Shown here piece by piece: positions 36,968-45,805 of a stretch of DNA of 64,000 bases. Numbering within the stretch: position 1 is the first letter of the stretch; each line of letters starts with the position of its first letter. The stretch is from Polyangia bacterium (GTDB lineage Bacteria > Myxococcota_A > Polyangia > Fen-1088): assembly GCA_036268875.1 (NCBI GenBank), contig DATATI010000083.1, positions 124,001 through 188,000 on the forward strand. Direction: 5' to 3'. The translations under genes and the position numbers were made by a program. Below the pieces are notes generated by a model. The model made no database searches and had not been told where the DNA came from. It was given only the letters and a program-made list of their open reading frames with translations.

Positions 36968-38329
36968 TCACCACGAGTAAACGAACGACGAGGTGTAGAC
37001 GTTGTTGGCAACAGTGGGGGCGCCGGCCCGCTCGCGGTTCACCAGCACCTCGCCTTTCACGATCACCGCGTCCCACAGATCCAGTCGCAGGCCAGCGGTG
37101 ATGCGATCGACGGTGATGGGTGTGAAGCCCGTGAAGTAGGCGTGGCGCCGATCGTAACGCCCGTAGACCGTCACCTTGTGCCACGGACCGGCGTCGACCG
37201 GCAACGCATAGGCCGCCTGGGCGTAAAACGCCTGCGCGTGGAAACCCGACGAGATGGGCAGCATCCCCATGCCGGTGAATTTGGGCCCGCCTTCTTCTTC
37301 CATCAGGGTCAGGTACTCGCCGTTCAAATAAAGGCCGAAAAAGGCGATGCGCGCGTCCGCGCCGAGCAATCGCTGGTGAGCGTCGCGGTCGTTCTGATCG
37401 TTGCGCGGCCCGTAGCTGCCGCTGGCCCCCAGCTTGATTTGCACGACGGGCAAGTTCAGCTCGTAGCCGAGGCGCCCGGACAGCACCGGCCGGCCGGTCA
37501 GCGAAGCGTCGGGCGACTGCAGCGCCTCGACGAAGGTGCCGCTGTTGGTGGCGGCGACGTGCACGCTGATCGCCGACCACCAGGCCGGGAGCTGGATGCG
37601 ATAGAACACCTTGGCCCCGATCGACACGCCGGTGGTGTACCGGGCCATCAGTGACGGTGTGACGCCGGTGCGGATGTTCGCCTGGTTGTCCAGGTACTCG
37701 ATCCCGAACACCGAATCGAACTTGCCCACGCTGATGGCCAGCTCTTGCGAGTCGAAGGGGATGAGACGCGCGAAGGCTTGTTCCAGCACGGCGTGCGTCT
37801 CGTCGCCACTGGACGAAAACCGGGGCAAAAGCTGCAAGCGCGAGAAGATCAGCAGCGGCCCGCCGGGCGGGACGTACTTGAAATCGAAGTCGACGGTGTT
37901 CAGCAGGAACGACGGCCGCCCGCCGATGCCCACCGAGCGCGGCAAAAACCCGTTGGTCAGCCGCCCCCCCGCATCGTTCGACGCCACATCGCCGCGGGCG
38001 TTCACCGCCGGGGCGAAGGGGTCGACGGCATAGTCGACCGGCAGCCGCAGATCGCCCGGCGCGAAGCTGGTGCCGTCGCCCTGCGCCTTGGCAAAGCCGA
38101 CGTCCACATAGCCGTTCAGCTGCAGGGCCGGCGTCGATCCGACCGGCGGCGTGTACCCGTCGTCGCCGGCGTCGGCCGGAGCGCCCGCCGCGCTGTCGTC
38201 AGCGGCCGCGCTGTTGTCCTGGGCGCGGCCCGCGCGCGGCACCACCACGACCGCCGCCGCCAGCAGCAGGGCCAGCACCGACGGTAAGCAAGGTCTGTTC
38301 GAAAAGCCCAGGCGGGCCACGGCCGACAC
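36968..38329 (-). CDS. Outer-membrane porin-like beta-barrel protein
   Basis: 453 residues starting at GTG 38329. After a signal peptide (SVLALLLAAAVVVVPRAGRA) and a short acidic segment, the protein shows alternating amphipathic strands (LQLNGYVDVGFAKA, GPLLIFSRLQLLPRF, VQIKLGASGSYGP) and ends in FVYSW, an aromatic terminus of the kind recognised by the BAM complex. It resembles phosphate-selective or short-chain porin families but I cannot assign one. It probably forms an operon with the downstream cupredoxin gene and perhaps the upstream ahpC. Confidence 0.78.
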   Translation of the reverse strand: MSAVARLGFSNRPCLPSVLALLLAAAVVVVPRAGRAQDNSAAADDSAAGAPADAGDDGYTPPVGSTPALQLNGYVDVGFAKAQGDGTSFAPGDLRLPVDYAVDPFAPAVNARGDVASNDAGGRLTNGFLPRSVGIGGRPSFLLNTVDFDFKYVPPGGPLLIFSRLQLLPRFSSSGDETHAVLEQAFARLIPFDSQELAISVGKFDSVFGIEYLDNQANIRTGVTPSLMARYTTGVSIGAKVFYRIQLPAWWSAISVHVAATNSGTFVEALQSPDASLTGRPVLSGRLGYELNLPVVQIKLGASGSYGPRNDQNDRDAHQRLLGADARIAFFGLYLNGEYLTLMEEEGGPKFTGMGMLPISSGFHAQAFYAQAAYALPVDAGPWHKVTVYGRYDRRHAYFTGFTPITVDRITAGLRLDLWDAVIVKGEVLVNRERAGAPTVANNVYTSSFVYSW

Positions 38330-38401
38330 GATAGGCGCCGACCGCGCCCCTGGGAAGCGATTTGGCGACGACGTCGCCCGACTGCGTCCGCTGTTCCGGA
38401 T

Positions 38402-38929
38402 TTATTTGCCGGGCTTTCCTAACGTCTTGGCGCCGGGCTTCCATTCGACCGGGCAGCGCTCGCCGGTTTGCAGGGCCTGCACCAGGCGCAGCGTCTCGGC
38501 CACCGAACGCCCGAGGAGGTCGGCATTGTACGACGCGTGCTGGACCACACCGTTCGGGTCGATGATGAACGTCGCGCGGTTGGCGACGCCGCTCGGCTCG
38601 AGACAGTCATAGGCGCGGGCAATCTCCTTGTTGAAATCGGCCAGCAACGGGTGGTTCAGCGTCCCGAGGCCGTTCTTGATCCACGCCTTGTGGGAGTGCT
38701 TGGAGTCGGTCGACGCCCCCAGGATCACGCAGTTCAGCGCGCGGAACTCTTCGTGCCGGCGCGAGAACTCTTGAATCTCCGTCGGGCAGATGAAGGTGAA
38801 GTCCGCCGGGTAGAAGAACAGGACCACGTACTGGCCCTTGTAATCGGCCAGCGAGATCTCCTTGACGTCTCCTTCGCCGACCACCGCTTCGATCTTGAAC
38901 TCAGGTGCTTTTTTATTAACCAGACCCAT
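38402..38929 (-). CDS. ahpC: AhpC-type 2-Cys peroxiredoxin
   Basis: 175 residues from ATG 38929 (MGLVNKKAPEF), chosen for GGGAGG upstream; the longer frame adds nine unlikely residues. The peroxidatic cysteine is in DFTFICPTE (about 50) and the resolving cysteine in GERCPVEW near the C-terminus, so it is a typical 2-Cys enzyme. It detoxifies hydrogen peroxide and organic peroxides using thioredoxin-like or AhpF-like electron donors, which are not adjacent. Confidence 0.95.
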   Translation of the reverse strand: MGLVNKKAPEFKIEAVVGEGDVKEISLADYKGQYVVLFFYPADFTFICPTEIQEFSRRHEEFRALNCVILGASTDSKHSHKAWIKNGLGTLNHPLLADFNKEIARAYDCLEPSGVANRATFIIDPNGVVQHASYNADLLGRSVAETLRLVQALQTGERCPVEWKPGAKTLGKPGK

Positions 38930-39062
38930 GGGCGATGCCTCCCAGCCAGTTGTCAATCAATGGCGCGGAGACTAGCACAGGACCACCGCGCGCTTGCGCC
39001 CCGTGCACATTCGTCGCCCGACGCTGGCGCGTCTGTTTTATCGTCCGTGCCGGAGCGAACGC

Positions 39063-39725
39063 TTGCCTGCCACTTTGATCGTCTGCGCCTGGGATCCTGA
39101 GGTCGCATCGCTGCGCCGCTGGCTGACCACCAGCGAAGGTCGCCGGCACGCCCGCACGCTCCACGTCGCTGCGGCCGGCGTGGGCGCCGTCGACGCCGCC
39201 ATCGGCGCGGCCCGCTTGATCGCCGCGGTCGGCCCGCGCCGCCTGCTGTTCGTCGGCACCGCCGGTGTGTATCCCGGGGCGCGCGGCCGCTTGCCGGTGG
39301 CCATCGACGCCGCCGTCATCGTATCGCGCGCCACGCTGGTGTCGACGGCGGCGCTGCGCGACGACGGCTATCTGCCGGCGCCGCTTTTCACGGAAGTCGC
39401 GTCCGATCAAAAGCTGGTCGCGGAGCTGTCGGTCTCGCCGTCGCCACCTGTGGTCGCCGCCTGCCCGCTCGGCATCACCAAGTCGGCCGCCCTCGCCCGC
39501 CGCATCGTCCACGCCACCGCCGCCGCGGTCGAAAACCTGGAGCTCTTCGCCGTCGCCCGCGCCGCCGCGCTGGCCGGCCTGCCCTTCGCCGCCGTGGTCG
39601 GCATCGCCAACCGCGTGGGCGCCAGCGCCCACGGCGAATGGAAAGCCCACCATCGATCAGCGTCAGCCTCCGCCTGCGCGATCGTCACGACCTGGCTCGC
39701 CGCTCGGCCGGGGACCACGGGATAA
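39063..39725 (+). CDS. mqnB: Futalosine hydrolase-like nucleosidase
   Basis: 220 residues if TTG 39063 (after GGAG seven bases upstream) is the start; longer starts up to 38994 exist. It is a phosphorylase/nucleosidase-fold protein: LLFVGTAGVYPG, then VENLELFAVARAAALAGLPFAAVVGIANRVG, close to MqnB, which removes the base from futalosine in the menaquinone pathway. The next gene, on the opposite strand and 20 bases away, is mqnD, which supports futalosine over the related MTA/SAH substrates. Confidence 0.82.
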   Translation: MPATLIVCAWDPEVASLRRWLTTSEGRRHARTLHVAAAGVGAVDAAIGAARLIAAVGPRRLLFVGTAGVYPGARGRLPVAIDAAVIVSRATLVSTAALRDDGYLPAPLFTEVASDQKLVAELSVSPSPPVVAACPLGITKSAALARRIVHATAAAVENLELFAVARAAALAGLPFAAVVGIANRVGASAHGEWKAHHRSASASACAIVTTWLAARPGTTG

Positions 39726-39745
39726 AACAGTCCGCCGCGCGGGCC

Positions 39746-40609
39746 TTACTCGGCCCAGTCGACGGCGACCTCGGCGTTCAACAGGCCGGCGGCGCGGGCG
39801 CGCTCAAACAACACCGCCGTCGCCTGCCGGGCGTCGTCCGCCATGGCGGCCGTATCATTGTTCGCGTAAAGCTTTAAGTATTCGTCGATAAGGTTCTTGT
39901 CGGCCAGGGCCTTGTCGCCGCGATCCTCGGCGGCGATCGAAGCGATCAGCGACCCGCGGTGGTCGAGCGCATAGGCGATGCTCTGGCGCAGGACCTCCGA
40001 CGCCCGCCGCACCAGCGCCGGGCCCAGCGCCCGCCGGATGACGTTCACGCCCAGCGGCAGCGGCAGCGCGGTCTCGGCCTGCCACCACTCGCCGAGATCG
40101 ACGACCTTGTGCAGGCCGCGGGCGGGATAAAGCATGCGGCCTTCATGAATCAGCAGCGCGGCGTCGATCTGGCCCCGCTCCAGCGCCTCGAAGATGCCGG
40201 CGAAGGGCGCGATGGGGATCTCCACCGGCACGGCCCGCGGCTGGATCAGGCGCAGCACCAACCAGGCGGTGGTGGTCAGCCCCGGGATCCCCACGCGCGC
40301 CCCGGCCAGCGCCGCGGTGGTCATCGGCTGCCGCGCCACCACCACCGGTCCGAACCCGCGCCCCACCGACGCTCCGTGCGGCAGCAGCTGATACTGCGCC
40401 GCCACCGCCGGGTACACGCCGGCCGAGATGGCCACCACGTCGGCGCCCCCGGTCAGCGCCAGGCGATTGAGCGCCGCGGTGTCGGCGCGCTGGTGCACGA
40501 AGGTCAGGCCGTCGCTGTCGATCAACGATTCGCGCACGGCGTGGAACATGAACGCGTCGTCCGCGTCCACGGAGTAAGCCAGCGCCAGCGGTCGGTGGAG
40601 GGTCGTCAT
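39746..40609 (-). CDS. mqnD: MqnD-like 1,4-dihydroxy-6-naphthoate synthase
   Basis: 287 residues of the periplasmic-binding-like MqnA/MqnD fold. The N-terminus LALAYSVDADDAFMFHAV matches the MqnD signature (YS-D-DDAFMF), and LTTTAWLVLRL with FEALERGQIDAALLIHEGRMLY follow as in the family. It converts cyclic dehypoxanthine futalosine to 1,4-dihydroxy-6-naphthoate. It is convergent with mqnB. MqnA, MqnC and MqnE are not in the window. Confidence 0.88.
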   Translation of the reverse strand: MTTLHRPLALAYSVDADDAFMFHAVRESLIDSDGLTFVHQRADTAALNRLALTGGADVVAISAGVYPAVAAQYQLLPHGASVGRGFGPVVVARQPMTTAALAGARVGIPGLTTTAWLVLRLIQPRAVPVEIPIAPFAGIFEALERGQIDAALLIHEGRMLYPARGLHKVVDLGEWWQAETALPLPLGVNVIRRALGPALVRRASEVLRQSIAYALDHRGSLIASIAAEDRGDKALADKNLIDEYLKLYANNDTAAMADDARQATAVLFERARAAGLLNAEVAVDWAE

Positions 40610-40737
40610 CGGGCGGCATCATTCGCGACGCCGCCGCCATCGTCAACGACGCGCGCCGCAGGGCGCGGTTGACGGCCGCCCCCGCCGCCCCGATGCTGGG
40701 CGGCCCCCAACAATGGCTACGGCCAAAGGAGCAAGTA

Positions 40738-41346
40738 ATGCGAGGACAGAAACGAACGTTGATCATCGGCGCCGCTTTGCTGGCAACCGCGTCGGTCTCC
40801 CCCGGATCAGCGCAGGCAGCCCCCGTCGGCGAGGCGCCGGGAACGTTTCGCGTGGGATTGAACCTGGTGCCCGAACCGTTCGGGCAGTTCACATTTTCGG
40901 GACAAATCTTGGGCGTCAGGGCCACTGCCTCACAAGACACCGCGTTCGCCTTCGGATTCGCGCCATATCTGGACTACAACCTTTTGCCCAATGTCTTCCT
41001 CGGCTTTTCGCCGGTCTACAGCGTCCACGTCAAACCGGATCTCGCCAACGCCGACTCCGACGAGCAACTGGATCTGTTGATCCGCGCCGGCGGTCAATTC
41101 GAGCTGGTGCCGCGGCTGTGGCTATATGGGTATCTCGCGCCCGGGTATTCGGTGATCATGGTGCCGCACGCCGACAACCCGAGCGGGTTCGTCTTCGGAG
41201 TTCACGTCGGCGCCGCCTATGACCTCACCCGCACCGTCTACGCGAACGTCCAGCTTGGCTATCAGTGGGGCTACCAAAGCGTGTCGGCCGGCGATGCGAA
41301 AGACGAGTTCTTCCAGTTTGGCCTCGGCATCGGCACCCGGCTTTAA
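40738..41346 (+). CDS. Small outer-membrane beta-barrel protein
   Basis: 202 residues from ATG 40738 with AAAGGAG upstream. A signal peptide ends near AQAAPVG. The rest is alternating hydrophobic and aromatic strands (FGFAPYLDYNLLPNVFLGFSPVYSVHV, LWLYGYLAPGYSVIMV, NVQLGYQWGYQS) and closes with FGLGIGTRL, typical of an eight-strand OmpW/OmpX-like barrel. The role is unknown. Confidence 0.8.
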   Translation: MRGQKRTLIIGAALLATASVSPGSAQAAPVGEAPGTFRVGLNLVPEPFGQFTFSGQILGVRATASQDTAFAFGFAPYLDYNLLPNVFLGFSPVYSVHVKPDLANADSDEQLDLLIRAGGQFELVPRLWLYGYLAPGYSVIMVPHADNPSGFVFGVHVGAAYDLTRTVYANVQLGYQWGYQSVSAGDAKDEFFQFGLGIGTRL

Positions 41347-41404
41347 CCGCGCAGGCCGGTCCGCCCTTGACCGGCTCGGCCCGAAAGAGCGATCCTCGTC
41401 GGCA

Positions 41405-42217
41405 TTGCTCGCCCTCCGGTGCTTGGCTTTGGCCCTGCTCTTCGCCCTCAGCGACGACCCGGTGGTCCTGGCGTCGCGCGGACACCTTGAACGCGCGCGC
41501 ATCGAAGACGTCGAGCAGGCCCTCGGCCGCGATCCCTCGTACAAGGTGCGGGTGGACGCGGCGCTGGTGCTGGGTCAGCTGCGCCAGGATCGCTCGGTGC
41601 CGGCGCTGACGGCGGCCCTGCGCGACGGCCACCCGGTCGTGCGGGCCACGGCGGCGCAGGCGCTGGGCCGCATCGGCGAGCCGGCGGCGCGCGGCCCACT
41701 GGCCCGCCTGCAACAACAAGACACGAGCCCGATGGTGCGGCGGATGGCCCGCGATGCCCTGCGCGGCATCGATCTGCGCGTGCAGCGCGACAGCGAAGAG
41801 GCGCGGCGCCGCGCCCAGCGCCCGGCCTTCGCGGTGAAGAGCATGGGCGACCAAAGCCGCAAGGCCACCCCCGCTTTGCGCGGCTACATGCGCGACGTCT
41901 TGAGCAAGCAGCTGCGCACGGTGGGCGATGTGGCGGGCGATGGACAGGAGGCTGGCTTCGTCGTCGACGGATCGATCAAAGATCTGTCGGTGGTGACGCG
42001 GATGGATCTGGTCGAGGTCAGCTGCGCCGTGCAGCTGGTGGTCAGCCGCAGCCCCGGCGGCGGCGTCTTCCTGCTTACTTCGGGCGAGGCGGTGGTGCAG
42101 CGACCGCGGCACAGCTTCAACCCGCAGCAGCGCGCGCGCATGGAGATCGAGGCGCTGGAAAGCGCGGTCCGTGGCGCCAGCGAAGATCTGGTGCAAAACC
42201 TGGCCCGCCAGCAATGA
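41405..42217 (+). CDS. Exported HEAT-repeat protein
   Basis: About 270 residues if TTG 41405 is used; the frame runs further back into the preceding gene, so the true start is uncertain. A hydrophobic leader (LLALRCLALALLFALS) precedes HEAT/PBS-lyase-type repeats (YKVRVDAALVLGQLRQDRSVPALTAALRDGHPVVRATAAQALGRIG, residues about 45-110). The C-terminal half (about 150-260) is a separate domain with VVDGSIKDLSVVTRMDLVEVSCAVQLVVS. It overlaps the next gene by four bases. The function is unknown. Confidence 0.75.
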   Translation: MLALRCLALALLFALSDDPVVLASRGHLERARIEDVEQALGRDPSYKVRVDAALVLGQLRQDRSVPALTAALRDGHPVVRATAAQALGRIGEPAARGPLARLQQQDTSPMVRRMARDALRGIDLRVQRDSEEARRRAQRPAFAVKSMGDQSRKATPALRGYMRDVLSKQLRTVGDVAGDGQEAGFVVDGSIKDLSVVTRMDLVEVSCAVQLVVSRSPGGGVFLLTSGEAVVQRPRHSFNPQQRARMEIEALESAVRGASEDLVQNLARQQ

Positions 42218-43332
42218 CCCCCGCCGCTCCACCGTCGTCCGCCGCGCGGCCGCCGTCCGGCCGCCTGGACGCCATCGACTGGCTGCGCGGCCTGGCAGTG
42301 GTGCTGATGATCCAGACCCACCTTTATGATTCGTGGGTCGCCCCGGCGGCGCGCGCCAGCGATTCGTTTCTGTGGACGCGCTTCTTCGGCGGCTTCCCCG
42401 CGCGGCTTTTTCTATTGCTGGTCGGCGTGTCGATGGCGATTCGTTTTGAAAGCCAGCTGGGCAGAGGCGTCCATCGCGCCACCATGTGCCGGGGCATGGC
42501 CAAGCGTGGTCTGGAGATCGTCGGCCTGGCCTATCTGTTTCGCCTGCAGGAGTTCACCCTGGGCGGGTTCGGGGCGCCCGTCTCCGATCTGTTTCGCATC
42601 GACATCCTGAACTGCATCGGCGCCTGCATGATGGTGGTGCCGTTCCTGGCGGCGCCGCGCGCCGGGCGCCCGCAGTACGTGGCGGCGCTGGCCTTCGCTG
42701 TGCTGTTCGTGGTGCTGGGGCCGCTGATCGGGCCGGCGCATTTTCCCCGCTGGCTGCCGCGCCCCCTGACGTCGTATCTGGGCGGCGAGCGCCCGATGGC
42801 CTGGTTTCCGATTTTTCCCTGGGCGGCCTGGCCGCTGGTGGGCGTGGCGGTTGGACACTGGTGGGTTCGACAAAGCCGCGACCCGCGCCGGCAAGCGATC
42901 GCGTTCGTGTTGACCGGCCTCGCTGGCGCGGCGCTGACCTTGGCGGTGATCGTCGTCCGGCGCATCGACCCGTACATCATTCGCTATCCGTCCGAGCTGG
43001 TGCAGCAGATGGGGCCGGGAAGTTTTTTCTATCGGCTGGGTTTGCTGGGACCGCTGACGCTGCTGGCGTACGGCGTGACGCGGGCGCTGGGGCCGCGGTT
43101 TTCACTGATGCGGCAATTCGGGCGCACGTCGCTGCTGGTGTACTGGATTCACGTCGACCTTTGTTATGGGTCGGTTTCGAAGCCGCTGCACCACCGCCTG
43201 GGGATGGGAGGGGCGACGGTGGGGTTCTTGGGGATGGTGGCATTGATGCTGGTGATCTCGGTGCTGAAGACCAAGTACTGGAAGGGATGGCGCCGGCATG
43301 AACGGTCACGACATCCGGCCATCGCTGGTTGA
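42214..43332 (+). CDS. DUF1624/HGSNAT-like polytopic membrane protein
   Basis: 372 residues with about ten hydrophobic segments. The N-terminal RLDAIDWLRGLAVVLMIQTHLYDSW is the start pattern of the DUF1624 acyltransferase-like family (related to heparan-alpha-glucosaminide N-acetyltransferase), and MRQFGRTSLLVYWIHVDLCYG near the C-terminus is also typical. It may acetylate a cell-surface sugar; this is inference. It overlaps glycerate kinase by 35 bases. Confidence 0.8.
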   Translation: MTPAAPPSSAARPPSGRLDAIDWLRGLAVVLMIQTHLYDSWVAPAARASDSFLWTRFFGGFPARLFLLLVGVSMAIRFESQLGRGVHRATMCRGMAKRGLEIVGLAYLFRLQEFTLGGFGAPVSDLFRIDILNCIGACMMVVPFLAAPRAGRPQYVAALAFAVLFVVLGPLIGPAHFPRWLPRPLTSYLGGERPMAWFPIFPWAAWPLVGVAVGHWWVRQSRDPRRQAIAFVLTGLAGAALTLAVIVVRRIDPYIIRYPSELVQQMGPGSFFYRLGLLGPLTLLAYGVTRALGPRFSLMRQFGRTSLLVYWIHVDLCYGSVSKPLHHRLGMGGATVGFLGMVALMLVISVLKTKYWKGWRRHERSRHPAIAG

Positions 43333-44614
43333 GCTTTACGCCCGGGTGGCGGCGCGCCTGGACGGCGAGACGCTGGTCCGCGACGCGCTCGGCGCCGAGG
43401 GCACTGGCACCGACGGTGTCACCCACGTGCTGGCGCTGGGAAAAGTGGCGCTGCCGATGTGGCGCGGGCTGGGCGACGGCGGGCCGGCCAGCGGCGGCGC
43501 ACGCAAGGCGCTGGCCGTGCTGCCCGCGCCGCTGGCGCCGCTCGCAGCGATCCCGGGTTTGCGCGTGCTGCCCTCCGATCATCCGCACCCGACCGAGCGC
43601 GCGGTGGCGGCGGCGGAAGAGGTCCTGGCGTTCGTTCGGGCCGCGCGCGCCGACGCCGGCGCCCGCTTGCTGGTGTTGCTGTCGGGTGGAACGTCGTCAC
43701 TGCTGTGCGCGCCGGCCGGCGGGCTGTCGGTGGCCGACAAACGCGCCGGCATCGCCGCGGTGGCCGCCGCCGGCGCCACCATCGGGCAGCTGAACGCCGT
43801 TCGCAAACACCTGTCGCAAATCAAAGGCGGGCGGTTGGCCCTGGCCACCGACGTGCCGACGCTGGTGCTGGCGATGTCCGACGTCATCGGTGACGATCCG
43901 GCGACCATCGGGTCCGGGCCGTTGTCGCCCGATCCGACCACGTTCGCCGACGCGCAGCGGATCATCGCCCGCCTGGGCGCCGCGATTCCGCCGACGGTGG
44001 CCGCGCATCTGGAAGCGGGCGCGCGCGGCCTGGCCGAAGAATCGCCGCCGCCCGGCGATCGGCGCCTGGACCACGTCCGTTATCGCGTCATCGCCGGCCC
44101 CGACACCGCCCGCGCCGAGGCTCGCCGTCAGGCGGTCGCCGCCGGCTGGTCAATCGGCGACCTGCCCGCCAACACCGAGCTTACCGTCGAGCACCTGGCC
44201 ACCATCGTCGTCGACCGCGCCCGCGCCGCGCTGGCCACGGCGTCGGCGGCGCCCCAGCTTCTGATCGGCAACGGCGAGCCGACGATCAAGGTCAGCGGCG
44301 ACGGGCGCGGCGGCCGCGCCACGCATCTGGCCCTGCTGGTGGCGCGCGGCCTGGCGCAGTGGCCCGAAACGTCCTGCGCCCAGGTGGCGTTCTTGGCCGC
44401 GGGCACCGACGACCGCGACGGCAACAGCGACGTCTCGGGCGCGGTGGTCGACGGGACCACGTGGGCGCGCGCTCTGGCCGAAAACCGCGATCCGCAGGGG
44501 GCGATCGACCGCTGCGATAGCGCGTCGTTGCTGGCGGCGCTTTCCGCCACGGTGCGCGGCCCGGGGACGTCGAACCTGCTGGATCTGCATTTTTTGGCTA
44601 TCGGGCCGCGGTAA
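43298..44614 (+). CDS. Glycerate 2-kinase (GckA/TtuD, MOFRL family)
   Basis: 438 residues. The family marks are VLALGKVALPMWRG, SDHPHPTERAVAAAEEVLAFV, LLSGGTSSLLCAPAGGLS, LNAVRKHLSQIKGGRLA, VIGDDPATIGSGP and the MOFRL domain with GRGGRATHLAL and FLAAGTDDRDGNSDVSGAVVD. It phosphorylates D-glycerate with ATP to 2-phosphoglycerate. The 35-base overlap with the previous membrane protein indicates co-transcription. Confidence 0.93.
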   Translation: MNGHDIRPSLVELYARVAARLDGETLVRDALGAEGTGTDGVTHVLALGKVALPMWRGLGDGGPASGGARKALAVLPAPLAPLAAIPGLRVLPSDHPHPTERAVAAAEEVLAFVRAARADAGARLLVLLSGGTSSLLCAPAGGLSVADKRAGIAAVAAAGATIGQLNAVRKHLSQIKGGRLALATDVPTLVLAMSDVIGDDPATIGSGPLSPDPTTFADAQRIIARLGAAIPPTVAAHLEAGARGLAEESPPPGDRRLDHVRYRVIAGPDTARAEARRQAVAAGWSIGDLPANTELTVEHLATIVVDRARAALATASAAPQLLIGNGEPTIKVSGDGRGGRATHLALLVARGLAQWPETSCAQVAFLAAGTDDRDGNSDVSGAVVDGTTWARALAENRDPQGAIDRCDSASLLAALSATVRGPGTSNLLDLHFLAIGPR

Positions 44615-44653
44615 ACTTGCTCTTGGCCCCCGGTCACCTATAAGTTTTGACAG

Positions 44654-45790
44654 GTGTTGACCCGGTTTTTTCGTTGGTCGCTGGTGCTTGGGTTCGCCGC
44701 CTCGGCACTGCTGGTGAATCGGCCCGACGGTGGCCACGCGGTGGCCGCCGCCAAGAAGGCGGCCAAGCACGCCGCCAGGCACCCGGCGCGCGTGCGCGGG
44801 AAGAAAGCCATCGTGGTGCGCGAACGCTATGTCGCGCCCATCAAGGGCGGCATGCCCAACGTGCAGGCCCGCTGTGCGATGGTGATTGACGGCGACAGCG
44901 GACGCGAGCTTTTCAGCCGCTCGCCCGATCATGAACGGCCCATCGCTTCGATCTCGAAGCTGGCGGCGACGCTGGTGGTGATGGACAAGGGGCTTGATCT
45001 CGACGGGCTGACCACCATCTCCAAGACCGACATCGACGTGGCCCGCGGCGGGGCCAAGTCGCGCCTTCTGGACGGCATGACGGTCTCGAACCGCGATCTG
45101 CTGCACGCGGCGTTGATGGGCTCGGACAACCGGGCGGTGCCGGCGCTGGGGCGGGCGGTGAAGCTGACGCCGTCCGAATTGACCGCCGGCATGAACGCCA
45201 AGGCCGCCGAGCTGGGACTCAAGCACACGCGCTTTCGCGATCCCACCGGCCTCTCCACTGACAATGTTTCAACGCCGCGCGAAACCATCGTCATGCTGCG
45301 CGCGGTGATGAACCACCCGGTGCTGGGGCCGATCACCCACCGGCTGGAATACGACGCGCATCCGGTGGGCCGGCCGCCGATCAAATACGTCAACACCTAC
45401 AAGCCCGCCGTGCGCACCAACATTCAAGTGATGGGCGGCAAGACCGGCTACAACGACGACGCCCGGTACTGCCTGGTCATCGCCACCAGGATCGACGGGC
45501 ATCCCTACTTCATGTCGTTTTTAGGGAACGAAGGAAAGCTGACCCGTTTTGGCGACGTGGCGCGGGTGGCCGACTGGGTGACGTTGCACAAACCCAAGGG
45601 CACGCCGGCGCCGCTGCCGGAGCCCACCGCGGGCGACGCCGTGGCGACCGAGAAGCTGCCGGTCGGTGTGGCCGCGCCCGTCGACGAGCCCGCCGCGCCT
45701 GTCGACGAGCCCGCCGCGCCGCCGGCCACCGCCGCGGTCGGCACGCAAACCGCGACCGCCAGCCCTCCGGCCAGCAGCGGCGTACACTGA
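44654..45790 (+). CDS. D-alanyl-D-alanine carboxypeptidase (peptidase S11)
   Basis: 378 residues from GTG 44654. A signal/anchor segment is followed by a Lys/Ala-rich stretch and the S11 domain (about 70-300). The active-site motifs are SISK (SIASISKLAATL), the SDN triad (MGSDNRA) and KTG (GGKTGYN). It trims stem peptides of periplasmic peptidoglycan. The C-terminal 70 residues are a Pro/Ala linker with a repeated PVDEPAA unit instead of the usual PBP5-like domain. Confidence 0.92.
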   Translation: MLTRFFRWSLVLGFAASALLVNRPDGGHAVAAAKKAAKHAARHPARVRGKKAIVVRERYVAPIKGGMPNVQARCAMVIDGDSGRELFSRSPDHERPIASISKLAATLVVMDKGLDLDGLTTISKTDIDVARGGAKSRLLDGMTVSNRDLLHAALMGSDNRAVPALGRAVKLTPSELTAGMNAKAAELGLKHTRFRDPTGLSTDNVSTPRETIVMLRAVMNHPVLGPITHRLEYDAHPVGRPPIKYVNTYKPAVRTNIQVMGGKTGYNDDARYCLVIATRIDGHPYFMSFLGNEGKLTRFGDVARVADWVTLHKPKGTPAPLPEPTAGDAVATEKLPVGVAAPVDEPAAPVDEPAAPPATAAVGTQTATASPPASSGVH

Positions 45791-45805
45791 ACGCCGAGGC
45801 TTTTC

